A DNA stretch of 64,000 nt from Geitlerinema sp. BBD 1991-9 (GCA_001657325.1 LWRO01000006.1:62001-126000), one strand, 5' to 3'. Positions 26,411 to 36,494 are shown, counted from the stretch's first letter. Notes: generated by a model not told the origin, from the sequence alone. Program-made: numbers and translations.

Positions 26411-27253
26411 TTATGAAGTTGAGCCAATTTTTAGATGTAAGATTCGACCGTTGTTTTTGAATGCGAGTAGTAGAAGAGGAGAGAGAAGCTTTGCCCAGTG
26501 AGGCAATCGTTGGGAATAGTTGGGAAACTGTTTTAAGTAATAGACTTCGTCTTTGAGCGCGATACCCATCCCCCAGGACTCTAACTCCTTACCCCGATCG
26601 ACACCAAATTTAAATTCAGCTTCAGTTTTAGAGACGGTATCGTGGGCTTTGGTTCGCTTGGCCAGTGACACGCTAATAACATCTAAGATGAATTCAGAAT
26701 TGGTAAATCGGGTTTGAATCTGTGAAACGATCGATCGATTTTCTGCCTCGGTTAAGTACATGGAAACGCCTTCCATGACGATTAAAACCGGTTGTTGGCG
26801 AGAGACTTCAATGGCATCGAGCCACGTAGACTCTAAAATTGACGTGGCAATAAAGCGGTTGCGATCGCTTTCTTTGAAAAACTTGCGCCGCAAATCGATG
26901 ACTTCTGGAAAATCGACATCGTACCAACGGGCAGAACCGTTATCGACGCGCTCGAATCGGGTACAAAGTCCGCAGCCTAAATTCACCACTGTCCCATTGG
27001 GATACCGTTCGAGGAAGTTTTGAACGAGACGATCGAACTCGCGCACGCGAATTGCAACCCCCAGTTGCGACGCCCACCCTTTGGCATATTTTTCAAAGTC
27101 GTAGTGAGTTCGCTCGACAATGGCGACGGCTTTGGGATCGCGAAACAATCGATCCGATCGCTGCGTTTCCAGATATCTGGCGTAAAGTGTAATCATCAAG
27201 GTTTCCGCAACCCCAGTAAGTTGTTCGGCGGATGCATAGCGATCGATCGTCAT
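26411..27253 (-). CDS. SAM-dependent methyltransferase, LCM/TcmP family
   Basis: A class I methyltransferase of the leucine carboxyl methyltransferase/TcmP-like family, 280 aa. The N-terminal half has LMITLYARYLETQRSDRLF and the SAM motif is VVNLGCGLCTRFER near residue 90. DVDFPEVIDLRRKFF follows, and VLIVMEGVSMYLTEAE near 160 is diagnostic. TcmP methylates a carboxyl group in tetracenomycin; O-methylation of the product or an intermediate is inferred. AAGGAAG precedes ATG 27253. The gene starts 41 bp after the KS-AT-KR-PCP gene. Confidence 0.87.
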   Translation of the reverse strand: MTIDRYASAEQLTGVAETLMITLYARYLETQRSDRLFRDPKAVAIVERTHYDFEKYAKGWASQLGVAIRVREFDRLVQNFLERYPNGTVVNLGCGLCTRFERVDNGSARWYDVDFPEVIDLRRKFFKESDRNRFIATSILESTWLDAIEVSRQQPVLIVMEGVSMYLTEAENRSIVSQIQTRFTNSEFILDVISVSLAKRTKAHDTVSKTEAEFKFGVDRGKELESWGMGIALKDEVYYLKQFPNYSQRLPHWAKLLSPLLLLAFKNNGRILHLKIGSTS

Positions 27254-27294
27254 GACTTCAAACTTCCTTGGCTTAGATTAGAGAACAACGAAAC

Positions 27295-30200
27295 TTAGCC
27301 TTCTTGCGCTAACTGAGCTTGTACCTCTTCGGGCGATAGATTTTCAATTTCCTCAAGCAATTGCACCGCTTCCTCAGACTCTTCCCAATCCTCCTGCTGC
27401 GCCAATTGCTCGCTCACCGCACTGGCTAATCCCGCCACCGTCGGCGTTTCCGACAACAGCGCACGCAGAGACAGATCGACGGGATAGCGTTCTCGCAACT
27501 GCGACATCACCCGCACCGCCAACAGCGAATGTCCGCCGAGTTCGAAGAAGTTGTCCTCCACGCCAACAGCTTCAATTCCCAGTTGTTCTTGCCAAAGTTG
27601 CGCGATCGAGGCTTCGATGTCGTTGCGCGGTGCGACGTACTCGGTAGACTGAGTAGGGCGCTGGTGCGTCGATCGAACCGCTTGCGAGGTTTCCGGTTCT
27701 ATCGCCTCCGCCATCACGCTCAAATCGTGTTGTTCGGAGAGAACGGCTTGCCAGTCTTTCGTCGAGACGACAACGCGATCGAGTCCCCGTTGCAGAATCC
27801 GCATTAACGCCTCCAATCCCTCGCGAGGCGAAATCCCCGCTTCGAGGGTTTCTTGACGACGCGCTGCCAGATTTTCGGGTAGATTTGCCGTATCGACGCT
27901 CATTCCCACTTCTTGCCACACGTCCCAATCGATCGAAACAGTTCGTCGATCGCATCGCGTCGATCGATCCCGTGCAAACGCATCGAGATAAGCATTCGCC
28001 GCACAGTAATCCACCTGTCCCGCACCGCCAACCAACGCACTCAACGAGGAGAACAAGACCAGAAAATCGAGAGGCGTATCTTGGAAAATGCCGTCGAGGA
28101 TTTGCGTTCCTTCGACTTTGGGAACCATCACCGTCTCCGCCATCTCGCGGGTTTTCAGCGGAATGATGCCGCCTCCCGCGACACCAGCAGTATGGAAGAC
28201 ACCGTGAATTTCGCCGAATACGTGACGCGCACGATCGATCGCCGTTTGCATTTGAGGTCGATCGCCCACATCGGCACTCAACACCAACACGTTCGACCCC
28301 AACGCCTCGATTTCTCGTAATTTGCGAATTTTCGCCGCCGTGCGAGAGGACGCATCTTCCTGCGCCAACAGGCTATCCCAGCGTTCGCGTTCGGGGAAGG
28401 TCGATCGACTAATGAGAACCAAATTCGCTCGAACCGTTTCGGCGAGAAACTCCGCGATCGCCAAACCAATTCCCCCAGTTCCCCCAGTAATCAGGTACGT
28501 TCCCCCCGAACGAAAGACGGTTGGCTTTTCGCTGGCGTTCAGACGAACGGCCTCATAATCCACTTCCCAGCGATAATTTCCGCGATAGGCGACATCCCCC
28601 CAATCCCCCCTTACCAAAGGAGGTTGGGGGGATATCTCTGCAATCAGTCGATCGACAAACCCCGCTCGATTCGCCTCGAAATCGGAAACCGCAATATCGA
28701 GATGCGCGCACGTCAAATTCGCAAACTCTTGCGGAATCACCCGACAGGGGCCGAGAATCGTGGCTTTTTCGGGACATAGCGTTTCCATTCCCGTGACATC
28801 CTGTACTTGACTCGACAGAACGCTGAGATGGTGGAATTGTTCGGAATGACGTTGTCCTAGCGCCTGCGCCAGATATAACAAACTGTAGAACCCGAGGGTT
28901 TTCGCATCCTCAGAGGCTAAATCTTCCGACACCGTCCACAGATGCGCGAAAATCGGCGATCGATCCAGAAATTCCAAATCCCGAATCAAAGCATCGTAAT
29001 GGTCGCGATTGCCCGGATCGAGGGTATAAACGTTTTGATTGTGGTTGTATACCGTTCCCGGTGTCACTCGAACGACCCGGTGTCCCATAGCTTCCAACCG
29101 TTCGCACACCGCCGTTCCAATCCCCGTGTCATCGACGAACACCACCCAAGACTCCCTCAAAGACTCCCCCCTTCCTAAGGGGGGTTGGGGGAGATACGAC
29201 CGTTTCCAAGAGGGAACGTAGAACCAATCCGCTAAATTGGCGTTTTTCTTCAAGGTGACTGGCGCATCGTCTGACGTTTCAGGTGCATCGATCCAATAAC
29301 GCTGACGATCGAACGGATACGTGGGAAGCGGGATGCGGCGATGGGTGCGATCGCCGTAAAACTTCTCGCGATCGATCGAAACTCCCTTCAACCAAAGTTG
29401 TCCCAGGGTTTGCAACAAAAACGCCAGATCGTCAGTTTTATCTTTCGCGTGGGGAAGCGACGAGAGGATCGTCTGTTCGTTCGCTTGCTGTTTGGCTAAG
29501 GTGCATAACGTGCGTCCGGGCCCCACTTCGAGGAACACAGCCTCAGAATCCTTCAGCAATTCGCCAATTCCCGCCGCAAACTGCACGCTTTGACGCAACT
29601 GTTGCGCCCAGTATTGCGGATCGATGGCTTGTTCGTCCGTTATCCAAGTTCCCGTGACGTTGGAGACCAAGGGAATTTTCGGAGGATGCAGTGTCACCCG
29701 CCGCAACTGTTCCAAAAACGGTTCGATCGCGCCGTCCATCATTGGAGAATGGAACGCATGGGAGGTGTGGAGGGGAATGCAATCGATACCTTGCGTCTCG
29801 AGTTTCGATCGAAATTCCTCAATTTCTTCGATCGTTCCCGAAACCGTCGTCAGCGACGGACTGTTACTCGCGGCGACGGACAGCGAGTTGTCTAAAAAGG
29901 GACGAACCGCCTCCGCCGACAAGCGAACCGCCACCATCGCACCGGGAGGCTGTTGTTGCATCAACCGTCCTCGCGCCACCACCAAACTCAACGCATCTTC
30001 GAGGGAGAACACCCCCGCAATGCAGGCGGCGACGTACTCGCCAATACTGTGTCCGATGGTGGAATTCGGCGTAACTCCCCACGACATCCACAGTTGCGCG
30101 AGAGCGTATTCGATCGAGAATAAAGCCGGTTGTGCGATCGAGGTTTGGGTTAAGTTTTGCGTTAATGCTGGAGTCGCTTCAGCCACAAACAGCATCGATT

Positions 30201-31890
30201 TCAAATCGAGTTGGTGTTTGGATTTCAGCCACTCAAAGCATCGATCGCAAGCCTCCCGAAATGTCGGTTCGCTCTCGTACAACCTCCGTCCCATATTGAG
30301 ATATTGAGCGCCTTGACCGGGGAACATAAAGATAACGGGGGGTGTATTCTCCGCCGCTTCACCCGTCATTCCCTGTCCTGCTTCCAACTGTTCGACGACT
30401 TCCTCTATCGTTTGCGCCACCAACACCCGACGGTGTGGAAATTCCCAACGTCCCATATCTAAGGTATAGGCGACATCCGCGAGATCGAGATTCGGAGAGG
30501 CTTTGAGATGTTGCGCCAGTCGATCGATCGCCTTTTCCAGTGCAGCAGCGGTTTTCGCCGACACTGACAGCAAGTGCGGACGCGACGGCGTTTCCGTCAA
30601 TTCGAGACTCGGGGCTTCTTCCAAAACCATATGAACGTTCGTTCCGCCAAAGCCGAAAGAACTGACCCCCGCACGTCTCGGCGTTCCGTTCGTTTTCCAG
30701 TCTGTCAGTTCGGTATTGACGAAAAACGGACTGTTCTCAAAATCGATTTGAGGATTCGGTTCGGAAAAGTTCAGACTGGGGGGAATTTTTTGGTGATGGA
30801 GTGCGAGAACCGTTTTCATCAACCCTGCAATTCCCGCCGCCGCGTCTAAATGTCCGACGTTGGTTTTCACCGAACCGACGCGACAGAATCCGTTTCGATC
30901 GGTTTTGGCGCGAAAGGCTTGCGTCATCGCTGCAATTTCGATCGGATCGCCTAACGCCGTCCCCGTTCCGTGTGCTTCCATGTAGGAAATGCTATCGGGT
31001 TCGACTTCCGCCATAATCTGCGCGGCGCGAATGACGCGAGTTTGGCCGTCTTCGCTGGGAGCAGTGTAACCGACTTTCCGCGCCCCGTCGTTGTTAACCG
31101 CCGATCCTTTAATCACCGCATAAATCGTATCTCGATCGGCGATCGCGTCTTCAAGGCGTTTGAGAACCACCACCCCGATTCCGTTTCCTCCTACAGTACC
31201 GTTCGCATCTCGATCGAACGCGCGACAGTGTCCGTCGGACGAGACAATTTCGTCCGGGGACAGCGTCAACGCACTTTGCGGAACCTTCACGGCGACACCC
31301 GCACCCAACGCGACATCGCACTCACCACTCAGCAGACTTTGACAGGCGAGATGGACGGCGACGAGGGAACTCGAACAGGCGGTTCCGACGCTGATACTGG
31401 GGCCGTTGAGATTTAATTTATAGGAAACGCGAGTGGGGAGATAGTCTTTATCCACACCTACCAACGTCGGTAACAATCCCCGCGATTCGATGAGTCCGGG
31501 GTTGGGACTGAGGTTGTACAGCAGGTACGTTCCCATCCCCACCCCTGCAAAAACCCCGATCGATCTTTTTTCGTTTTGGGAACTATACCCGGCGTTTTCT
31601 AACGCTTCCCAAGCGGATTCGAGAAACAGCCGATGTTGGGGGTCCATCACTTCCGCTTCTCGCGGGTTGAATCCGAAGAATTCTGCATCGAATCGATCGA
31701 CATTTTCTAAAACCGATCCCGCACGTTGAGGCTGATTCTCTGATTTTGCAGTTTCCGAATCGTCAAAACTCGAAACGAGTTCGACACCGTCTGCTAAGTT
31801 TTTCCAAAAATCTTCGATCGTGTTGCTTCCTGGGAACCGGCCGGAAAGACCGATTACAGCAATTTCTAAACCAGTGTAATTCGAGTTCAT
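27295..31890 (-). CDS. Type I PKS module KS-AT-KR-PCP
   Basis: 1531 aa. KS (about 8-430) has GTACSSSLVAVHLACQS, EAHGTGT and KTNVGH. AT (about 510-800) has GHSIGEY near 613 and HAFHSP, a malonyl-type pocket. KR (about 1120-1290) has YLITGGTGGIGLA, FSSLSALVGG and YCAANAYLD, so it looks active. The carrier (about 1430-1495) is NFFELGGHSLLAVRV, PCP-like, suitable for handing over to an NRPS. The tail ends in an acidic helix, probably a docking segment. It should extend the thiazoline unit by a malonate and reduce the beta-keto group. Two C-rich repeats are embedded in frame (29163-29194 and 28592-28636). Start ATG 31890. Confidence 0.93.
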   Translation of the reverse strand: MNSNYTGLEIAVIGLSGRFPGSNTIEDFWKNLADGVELVSSFDDSETAKSENQPQRAGSVLENVDRFDAEFFGFNPREAEVMDPQHRLFLESAWEALENAGYSSQNEKRSIGVFAGVGMGTYLLYNLSPNPGLIESRGLLPTLVGVDKDYLPTRVSYKLNLNGPSISVGTACSSSLVAVHLACQSLLSGECDVALGAGVAVKVPQSALTLSPDEIVSSDGHCRAFDRDANGTVGGNGIGVVVLKRLEDAIADRDTIYAVIKGSAVNNDGARKVGYTAPSEDGQTRVIRAAQIMAEVEPDSISYMEAHGTGTALGDPIEIAAMTQAFRAKTDRNGFCRVGSVKTNVGHLDAAAGIAGLMKTVLALHHQKIPPSLNFSEPNPQIDFENSPFFVNTELTDWKTNGTPRRAGVSSFGFGGTNVHMVLEEAPSLELTETPSRPHLLSVSAKTAAALEKAIDRLAQHLKASPNLDLADVAYTLDMGRWEFPHRRVLVAQTIEEVVEQLEAGQGMTGEAAENTPPVIFMFPGQGAQYLNMGRRLYESEPTFREACDRCFEWLKSKHQLDLKSMLFVAEATPALTQNLTQTSIAQPALFSIEYALAQLWMSWGVTPNSTIGHSIGEYVAACIAGVFSLEDALSLVVARGRLMQQQPPGAMVAVRLSAEAVRPFLDNSLSVAASNSPSLTTVSGTIEEIEEFRSKLETQGIDCIPLHTSHAFHSPMMDGAIEPFLEQLRRVTLHPPKIPLVSNVTGTWITDEQAIDPQYWAQQLRQSVQFAAGIGELLKDSEAVFLEVGPGRTLCTLAKQQANEQTILSSLPHAKDKTDDLAFLLQTLGQLWLKGVSIDREKFYGDRTHRRIPLPTYPFDRQRYWIDAPETSDDAPVTLKKNANLADWFYVPSWKRSYLPQPPLGRGESLRESWVVFVDDTGIGTAVCERLEAMGHRVVRVTPGTVYNHNQNVYTLDPGNRDHYDALIRDLEFLDRSPIFAHLWTVSEDLASEDAKTLGFYSLLYLAQALGQRHSEQFHHLSVLSSQVQDVTGMETLCPEKATILGPCRVIPQEFANLTCAHLDIAVSDFEANRAGFVDRLIAEISPQPPLVRGDWGDVAYRGNYRWEVDYEAVRLNASEKPTVFRSGGTYLITGGTGGIGLAIAEFLAETVRANLVLISRSTFPERERWDSLLAQEDASSRTAAKIRKLREIEALGSNVLVLSADVGDRPQMQTAIDRARHVFGEIHGVFHTAGVAGGGIIPLKTREMAETVMVPKVEGTQILDGIFQDTPLDFLVLFSSLSALVGGAGQVDYCAANAYLDAFARDRSTRCDRRTVSIDWDVWQEVGMSVDTANLPENLAARRQETLEAGISPREGLEALMRILQRGLDRVVVSTKDWQAVLSEQHDLSVMAEAIEPETSQAVRSTHQRPTQSTEYVAPRNDIEASIAQLWQEQLGIEAVGVEDNFFELGGHSLLAVRVMSQLRERYPVDLSLRALLSETPTVAGLASAVSEQLAQQEDWEESEEAVQLLEEIENLSPEEVQAQLAQEG
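28592..28636. repeat. C-rich palindromic repeat in frame in PKS
   Basis: CCCCCCAATCCCCCCTTACC followed by AAAGGAGGTTGGGGGG, read on the gene strand as SPQPPLVRGDWGDV just before the KR domain. Confidence 0.78.
29163..29194. repeat. C-rich palindromic repeat in frame in PKS
   Basis: CTCCCCCCTTCCTAAGGGGG followed by GTTGGGGGAG, read on the gene strand as LPQPPLGRGES in the linker after AT. Confidence 0.78.
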
Positions 31891-31961
31891 CAGTTAAATT
31901 CTGGGTTCGCTACTCGTTCGTAATCTACTATCTAAAAATGCTTTACGAGAGACTTCTGTTT

Positions 31962-32063
31962 GGGGATATTCCACTTTCGTAGAATGACCCCTCCGTCTTC
32001 GACACCTCCCCTTAGCAAGGGGAGGATGGGTGGGGTTGCGATCGCGAAATTGAGATGTCCCCC
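31962..32063. repeat. ~100-bp repeat, copy 3
   Basis: Contains TTTCGTAGAATGACCCCTCC, the hairpin CTCCCCTTAGCAAGGGGAGG and a right end CGAAATTGAGATGTCCCCC that is inverted relative to the CATCTCAATTTCG end of copies 1 and 4. It lies between the PKS and the cyclisation NRPS gene. Confidence 0.8.
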
Positions 32064-32080
32064 TTCTGTTTCTCTTCCCA

Positions 32081-35000
32081 TCAAGCCGATCGAGACTTTC
32101 TAAAACGTTGTCGAAGCCGATTTTTTCCTCGACTCAATTTTTGTTCGATTTCCCGATTTTGAGACTCTACTAAATTCACATCTTCACGCTTTGTAAATTG
32201 TCGAGACAGACTTTTAATGGTTGGATGATTAAACAGATCGACCAGCGAAAACGTTTGTAGATCGGGCGGTAAAACGTCATTGAGTTTTCGATAAACTGAA
32301 GTCATCGAGAGTGACGTAATACCGAGATCGAAAAAGTTATCATTAATCCCAACAGCTTCAAGTTCTAAAACTTCTTGAAACACGGCTGCGATGGCTTTCT
32401 CGATTTCATTTTGAGGTGGACTGTAGCCGACCTCAATACTCTCGAACTGTTCCTCATCTGTAGGGAGTGCCTTTCGATCGACTTTTCCATTCGCCGAAAG
32501 CGGCAGAGCGTCGAGAAATCGGAACGCAGACGGAATCATATAGTCCGGCAACTTCGCTTTCAACCATTGAATTAACAGTTCGACCTCGGGTCGCTCCTCC
32601 CCGTTTTGAACGACAATGTAAGCCACTAAACGCGCTTTTTGCCCGTCTCCCACAGCTTGAATCGCCGCTGATTTTATGCTAGAATAATTAGTTAACGTCG
32701 ATTCAATTTCACCCGCTTCAATTCGATAGCCCCGCAGCTTGATTTGGAAATCGACCCGTCCCAAAAATTCGAGGTTTCCATCAGGCAGAAAACGCCCTCG
32801 ATCGCCCGTTCGATATATCCGTTCTCCCGTGCGCGGATGAGTGATAAAACTCGCCGCTGTTTTTTCGGGGTTTTTCCAATAGCCTTTAGCTAACTGAACC
32901 CCCGAACAATACAGTTGACCGGGAACCCAGGTCGGACAGTCTTCTAACGCCTCGTTCAACACGTAATATTTGGCGTTCGACATGGGTTTTCCGTAGGGAA
33001 TACTTTTCCAATTCGGATCGACGCGATCGATTAAATAGCCGATGTTCCAAATGGTCGTTTCCGTCGGGCCGCCAATACTGAGCAATTGAATCTCTGGCAC
33101 AAACTTTTGGATTCGATCGGGAAGCGAAACCGGCCACCAGTCCCCTCCCAAAATAGCCAGTCGCAAACTCGATAAGTCAACGGAAGATCGATCGTCTAAC
33201 GTATTAACCAACATCTCCATCATCGCCGGAACCGAGTTCCACAACGTCACCCCTTCTCGCTCGATTAAATCGACCCAGTGCGTCGGATCTTTGACCGACT
33301 TCGCATCCGGTAAAACGATCGAACCTCCCGCACTCAGCAATCCGAAAATGTCGTAAACTGACAGATCGTGATTGAGCGCCGTCAACGCGATCGCGCGATC
33401 GATCGAACTCACCTGAAACCGCCGATTCGTATATTCCACCACGTTGGCGACATTGCGATGGGTAATCTCCACCCCTTTCGGCAATCCCGTCGAACCGGAC
33501 GTATAAATGACATAGGCGAGATCGTCAGGAGTTTGTACGGAACTCAACGGTTCGAGAGTTTCATCGATCGTTTCGAGATCGACAAACAAGTACGATCGAT
33601 CGTCCATCTGAGGAAACTGCTCTCTCAAGTGAGATTGCGTTAAAACAATTTCCGCGTCGCTGTTGTCGAGGAGATACTCAACCCGCTCTGAAGGCAATCC
33701 CGGATCGATGGGAACGTAAGGCGCACCCGCCATGAGAATCCCCATCACCGCAACGATTTGCTCCCATCCCTTTTCCATCACAATGGCGATCGGGTGGTTG
33801 GGTTTTGCGCCGAGTTTCCGCAAATGATGTCCGAGAGTGTTGGCTCGATCGAACAATTCCCGATACGTCAGTTGGCGTTGCGGCGCGATCGCTGCCACCG
33901 CCTCGGGTTGCTGGCGCACTCGTTCGGCGAACCACTCGTGTAACAGTGCGTCGGGAATCGGCGCATCGGTGGCGTTGACGGCGTTCCGCTGTTCGAGTTG
34001 CGCCGCCGGTAACAGTTGCAAGTCCGCCGCCTCCCAAGTTGCATCGGACGTGGCGAGTCGATCGAGCAACCGACAGTACGCCTCGAACATCTCGGACACC
34101 AACCCCTCGGGAAACAGTTCTTCCACTACGTCCCAGTTGAAGTGCAACGCCTCGCGATCTTCGGAAACTTGCACGTCCATCCAGGCTTGAGAGGCTTGAC
34201 TGATGCCGTACACCAACTCTCCAAAATGGCTGAACGTCCGGGTTTCTTGTCCGGCGTTGGCGAATCCCAGAGTACTCGTGAACACCACTGGCATGGCACT
34301 CGGTGCGGTTCCTTTGCGACGGGAGCGCTCTCGCGTCACGCGCACGCCGCTAAAGTAGCGATGTTCTAAGTCTTTCCAAAGTTGAGTTTGCAGGCGATTG
34401 GCGCGATCGCGAAAGGTTTGACCCGAGGATCGATCGATCGCCAACAACGTCACCGAGGTAAAATCCCCCAAAATGTCGTTCACCTGTTCGTGCATCGGCA
34501 GCCGATTGAACAGTGCCAAGTTAATGGTGAATTGCGGGGTTTTACTCCACAACGCAATAATTTCCGAAAATGCTGCCAGCAACACCCCCGAAGGCGTTAA
34601 CCCGGCGTTCGCCGCTTTTTGTTTGAGATTTTGCCAATTCGCCGGAGCGATTTGTGCGTTGTAGCGGCGACATTGATGCTGTTTAATCTCCTTGGGATTT
34701 TTCGCCAGGGGTAAGTCTGGCGCGGGGGGTAAACGGTCGAGGCGATCGAGCCAATACTGTTTCGATCGCTGATAGGGCGGGGTTTTGACGAGTTCCCGTT
34801 CGGCGAGTGCGTAATCGCGAAACGACAGTTCTAAGTGGGGAAGCGTTAAATCCGGGTTTTGGTAGAGTTGGAACCACTCATCAAACAGCCGAAACAGGCT
34901 CCACGCATCGAAGACGAGTAAGTCGAAGCTGATGTGCAACCGCACGCGCTGCTGGGGTAAGCGCGTCACGCGAAAGTCAAACAGCGGCCAGCGATCGGAC

Positions 35001-35572
35001 GGAATCACTTGATGCGACATGAACTGACGCAATGCCTCGAGTTCGCTGGCGACTTCTGCCTCGTCTCGTTCGCGTAGCGTCTCCAAAGGAGAATCGCGCA
35101 AATCGAGAACCTGCAACGGATACGGCGGAACGGAGTCTAGAATCTGCTGTCGTCCGTCCGGTAACACGACGGCTCGCAACATATCGTGTCGATCGATTAG
35201 CGTTTGCAGGGTTGTATTTAAGCGATCGAGATCGAGATCGTCGCCTTCGATCTCGTAATAGCCATGGTTGGAAACGTTGCCGAGTTCTAAGATTCCACTC
35301 CGTCCGACCCAAAAGGCGTGTTGCATATCCGTCAACGGGAAAGATTCATGACGAGATTGGGGGTCGGGAACGATGGAGGGCAATTCGCGATCGATCGCAG
35401 TCGTATCCTGAGCTTCTAAAAGTGCGAGAATTTGGGATTTACACTGAACTAATTCATTCCGTAGCTCGAATGTTAACGCCCCTTTGGGAGCATCGATCCG
35501 CAACGAGTTTTCATATTTGGAAAGCCGAATACCACGACTCGACAACGAGCGTAAAAGTGACTGTAGATCCAC
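32081..35572 (-). CDS. NRPS module TubC docking-Cy-A(Cys-like)-PCP
   Basis: 1163 aa. Residues 1-55 form a TubC-type N-terminal docking domain (LLRSLSSRGIRLSKYENSLR), typical where a chain arrives from a PKS. The condensation-type domain carries DLLVFDAWS near 220, the DxxxxDxxS motif of heterocyclisation (Cy) domains instead of HHxxxD. A domain has YTSGSTGLPKGVEI near 690 and ANGKVDRKALP. My hand-aligned code D-L-Y-N-I-G-I-I-W-K is near the cysteine code DLYNLSLIWK. PCP serine is near 1087 (FFDLGITSLSM). Expected product: a thiazoline. The GTG start at 35572 is preceded by AGGA. It leads the minus arm. Confidence 0.92.
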   Translation of the reverse strand: MDLQSLLRSLSSRGIRLSKYENSLRIDAPKGALTFELRNELVQCKSQILALLEAQDTTAIDRELPSIVPDPQSRHESFPLTDMQHAFWVGRSGILELGNVSNHGYYEIEGDDLDLDRLNTTLQTLIDRHDMLRAVVLPDGRQQILDSVPPYPLQVLDLRDSPLETLRERDEAEVASELEALRQFMSHQVIPSDRWPLFDFRVTRLPQQRVRLHISFDLLVFDAWSLFRLFDEWFQLYQNPDLTLPHLELSFRDYALAERELVKTPPYQRSKQYWLDRLDRLPPAPDLPLAKNPKEIKQHQCRRYNAQIAPANWQNLKQKAANAGLTPSGVLLAAFSEIIALWSKTPQFTINLALFNRLPMHEQVNDILGDFTSVTLLAIDRSSGQTFRDRANRLQTQLWKDLEHRYFSGVRVTRERSRRKGTAPSAMPVVFTSTLGFANAGQETRTFSHFGELVYGISQASQAWMDVQVSEDREALHFNWDVVEELFPEGLVSEMFEAYCRLLDRLATSDATWEAADLQLLPAAQLEQRNAVNATDAPIPDALLHEWFAERVRQQPEAVAAIAPQRQLTYRELFDRANTLGHHLRKLGAKPNHPIAIVMEKGWEQIVAVMGILMAGAPYVPIDPGLPSERVEYLLDNSDAEIVLTQSHLREQFPQMDDRSYLFVDLETIDETLEPLSSVQTPDDLAYVIYTSGSTGLPKGVEITHRNVANVVEYTNRRFQVSSIDRAIALTALNHDLSVYDIFGLLSAGGSIVLPDAKSVKDPTHWVDLIEREGVTLWNSVPAMMEMLVNTLDDRSSVDLSSLRLAILGGDWWPVSLPDRIQKFVPEIQLLSIGGPTETTIWNIGYLIDRVDPNWKSIPYGKPMSNAKYYVLNEALEDCPTWVPGQLYCSGVQLAKGYWKNPEKTAASFITHPRTGERIYRTGDRGRFLPDGNLEFLGRVDFQIKLRGYRIEAGEIESTLTNYSSIKSAAIQAVGDGQKARLVAYIVVQNGEERPEVELLIQWLKAKLPDYMIPSAFRFLDALPLSANGKVDRKALPTDEEQFESIEVGYSPPQNEIEKAIAAVFQEVLELEAVGINDNFFDLGITSLSMTSVYRKLNDVLPPDLQTFSLVDLFNHPTIKSLSRQFTKREDVNLVESQNREIEQKLSRGKNRLRQRFRKSRSA

Positions 35573-36494
35573 GATCGTCCTGGGTTAAAAGTTAGCTACG
35601 TTTTGCCTCGAACTCAGTCTCAAACCGTCAAGACTGGAATTTTGGACTCAACCAAAAACGGTCAGGCTCGAACCGAGCGGAGTATCGATCGACAGCAGAC
35701 TGGCCGCGATAACGCTCAATTACTCAAGATCTTATTGAGAATAATTCCTAGAGTGTGAGCGTAACATATCATAACGTTTATTGCAAATGCAAGGCGGTAG
35801 CAAAAACGTCGAGCATCTCGCTCTAACTTTTTCGGGGATTCCAAGTTAAAGCTAAAACATAATATAGACATAAAGCTTTAAAAGCATATCGTTTTTAATT
35901 GTACAAAAAACATTCAAGGCTGAAAAGCCCTGAAATATAAGGATTTAGGCGTTTGCTTGCGAAAATTTTAAAGATCGATCGCAGCGTCCGCTCGAAACTT
36001 GCCTGTACTTACACCTTTTACCCGTCTCAACGTTGGCAGTACGGAAGCCATCACTCGCAACAGTATGACTAACCTAATTTTTCACAAATGACATTAAATC
36101 TCATTTCGGGGTTGTAAAAGCAAATCAAATCCAGTATGCTGATCTCAATGAATTCTTGTAAAGCTTCTCAAATGGGTTGCAAATTTTTCCCAAGAGAGTG
36201 AGCGCCGGATCGTTATCGTTCGATATTCACTCGCTCTCTTCAATATCTAGAGAGCAGCGAGCGCACAAAACGATCGAATCCAGGATATTCAACTTCAATC
36301 GATCTCGAAGATCGAGAAATAGTCGGCATTTATCAAAATCGAAATCGATCGAAAAGACCGTCAGAATTTCGGCAGTCTACATTTTTCGATTGCATTTTTT
36401 GATTGCATCTTTTGCACGACAGACTTGCGATGAATTCTGTCGTTCAGAAACTTTTTAAAAACGAACCTCTAGTTTTTGGTGCGTTGCGGCAAAT
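35573..36494. other. Divergent promoter region of the biosynthetic cluster
   Basis: A 922-bp AT-richer region between the two divergent arms. It contains the candidate Fur-type site at 35736-35750. I find no conserved gene in it; the open frame at 36177-36458 has no recognisable content. Confidence 0.6.
35736..35750. promoter_or_regulatory. Candidate Fur box in the divergent promoter
   Basis: TGAGAATAATTCCTA compared with the 7-1-7 consensus TGATAATnATTATCA: the left half (TGAGAAT) is a common Fur half-site and the right half keeps ATT. Its position between two arms of a proposed siderophore cluster supports iron control, but this is inference. Confidence 0.4.

Noticed and set aside
29283-30307. 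Several plus-strand frames of 80 to 230 codons opposite the KS-AT-KR-PCP gene
   Set aside because: They are shadows of the PKS frame with low-complexity Arg/Ser-rich sequence.
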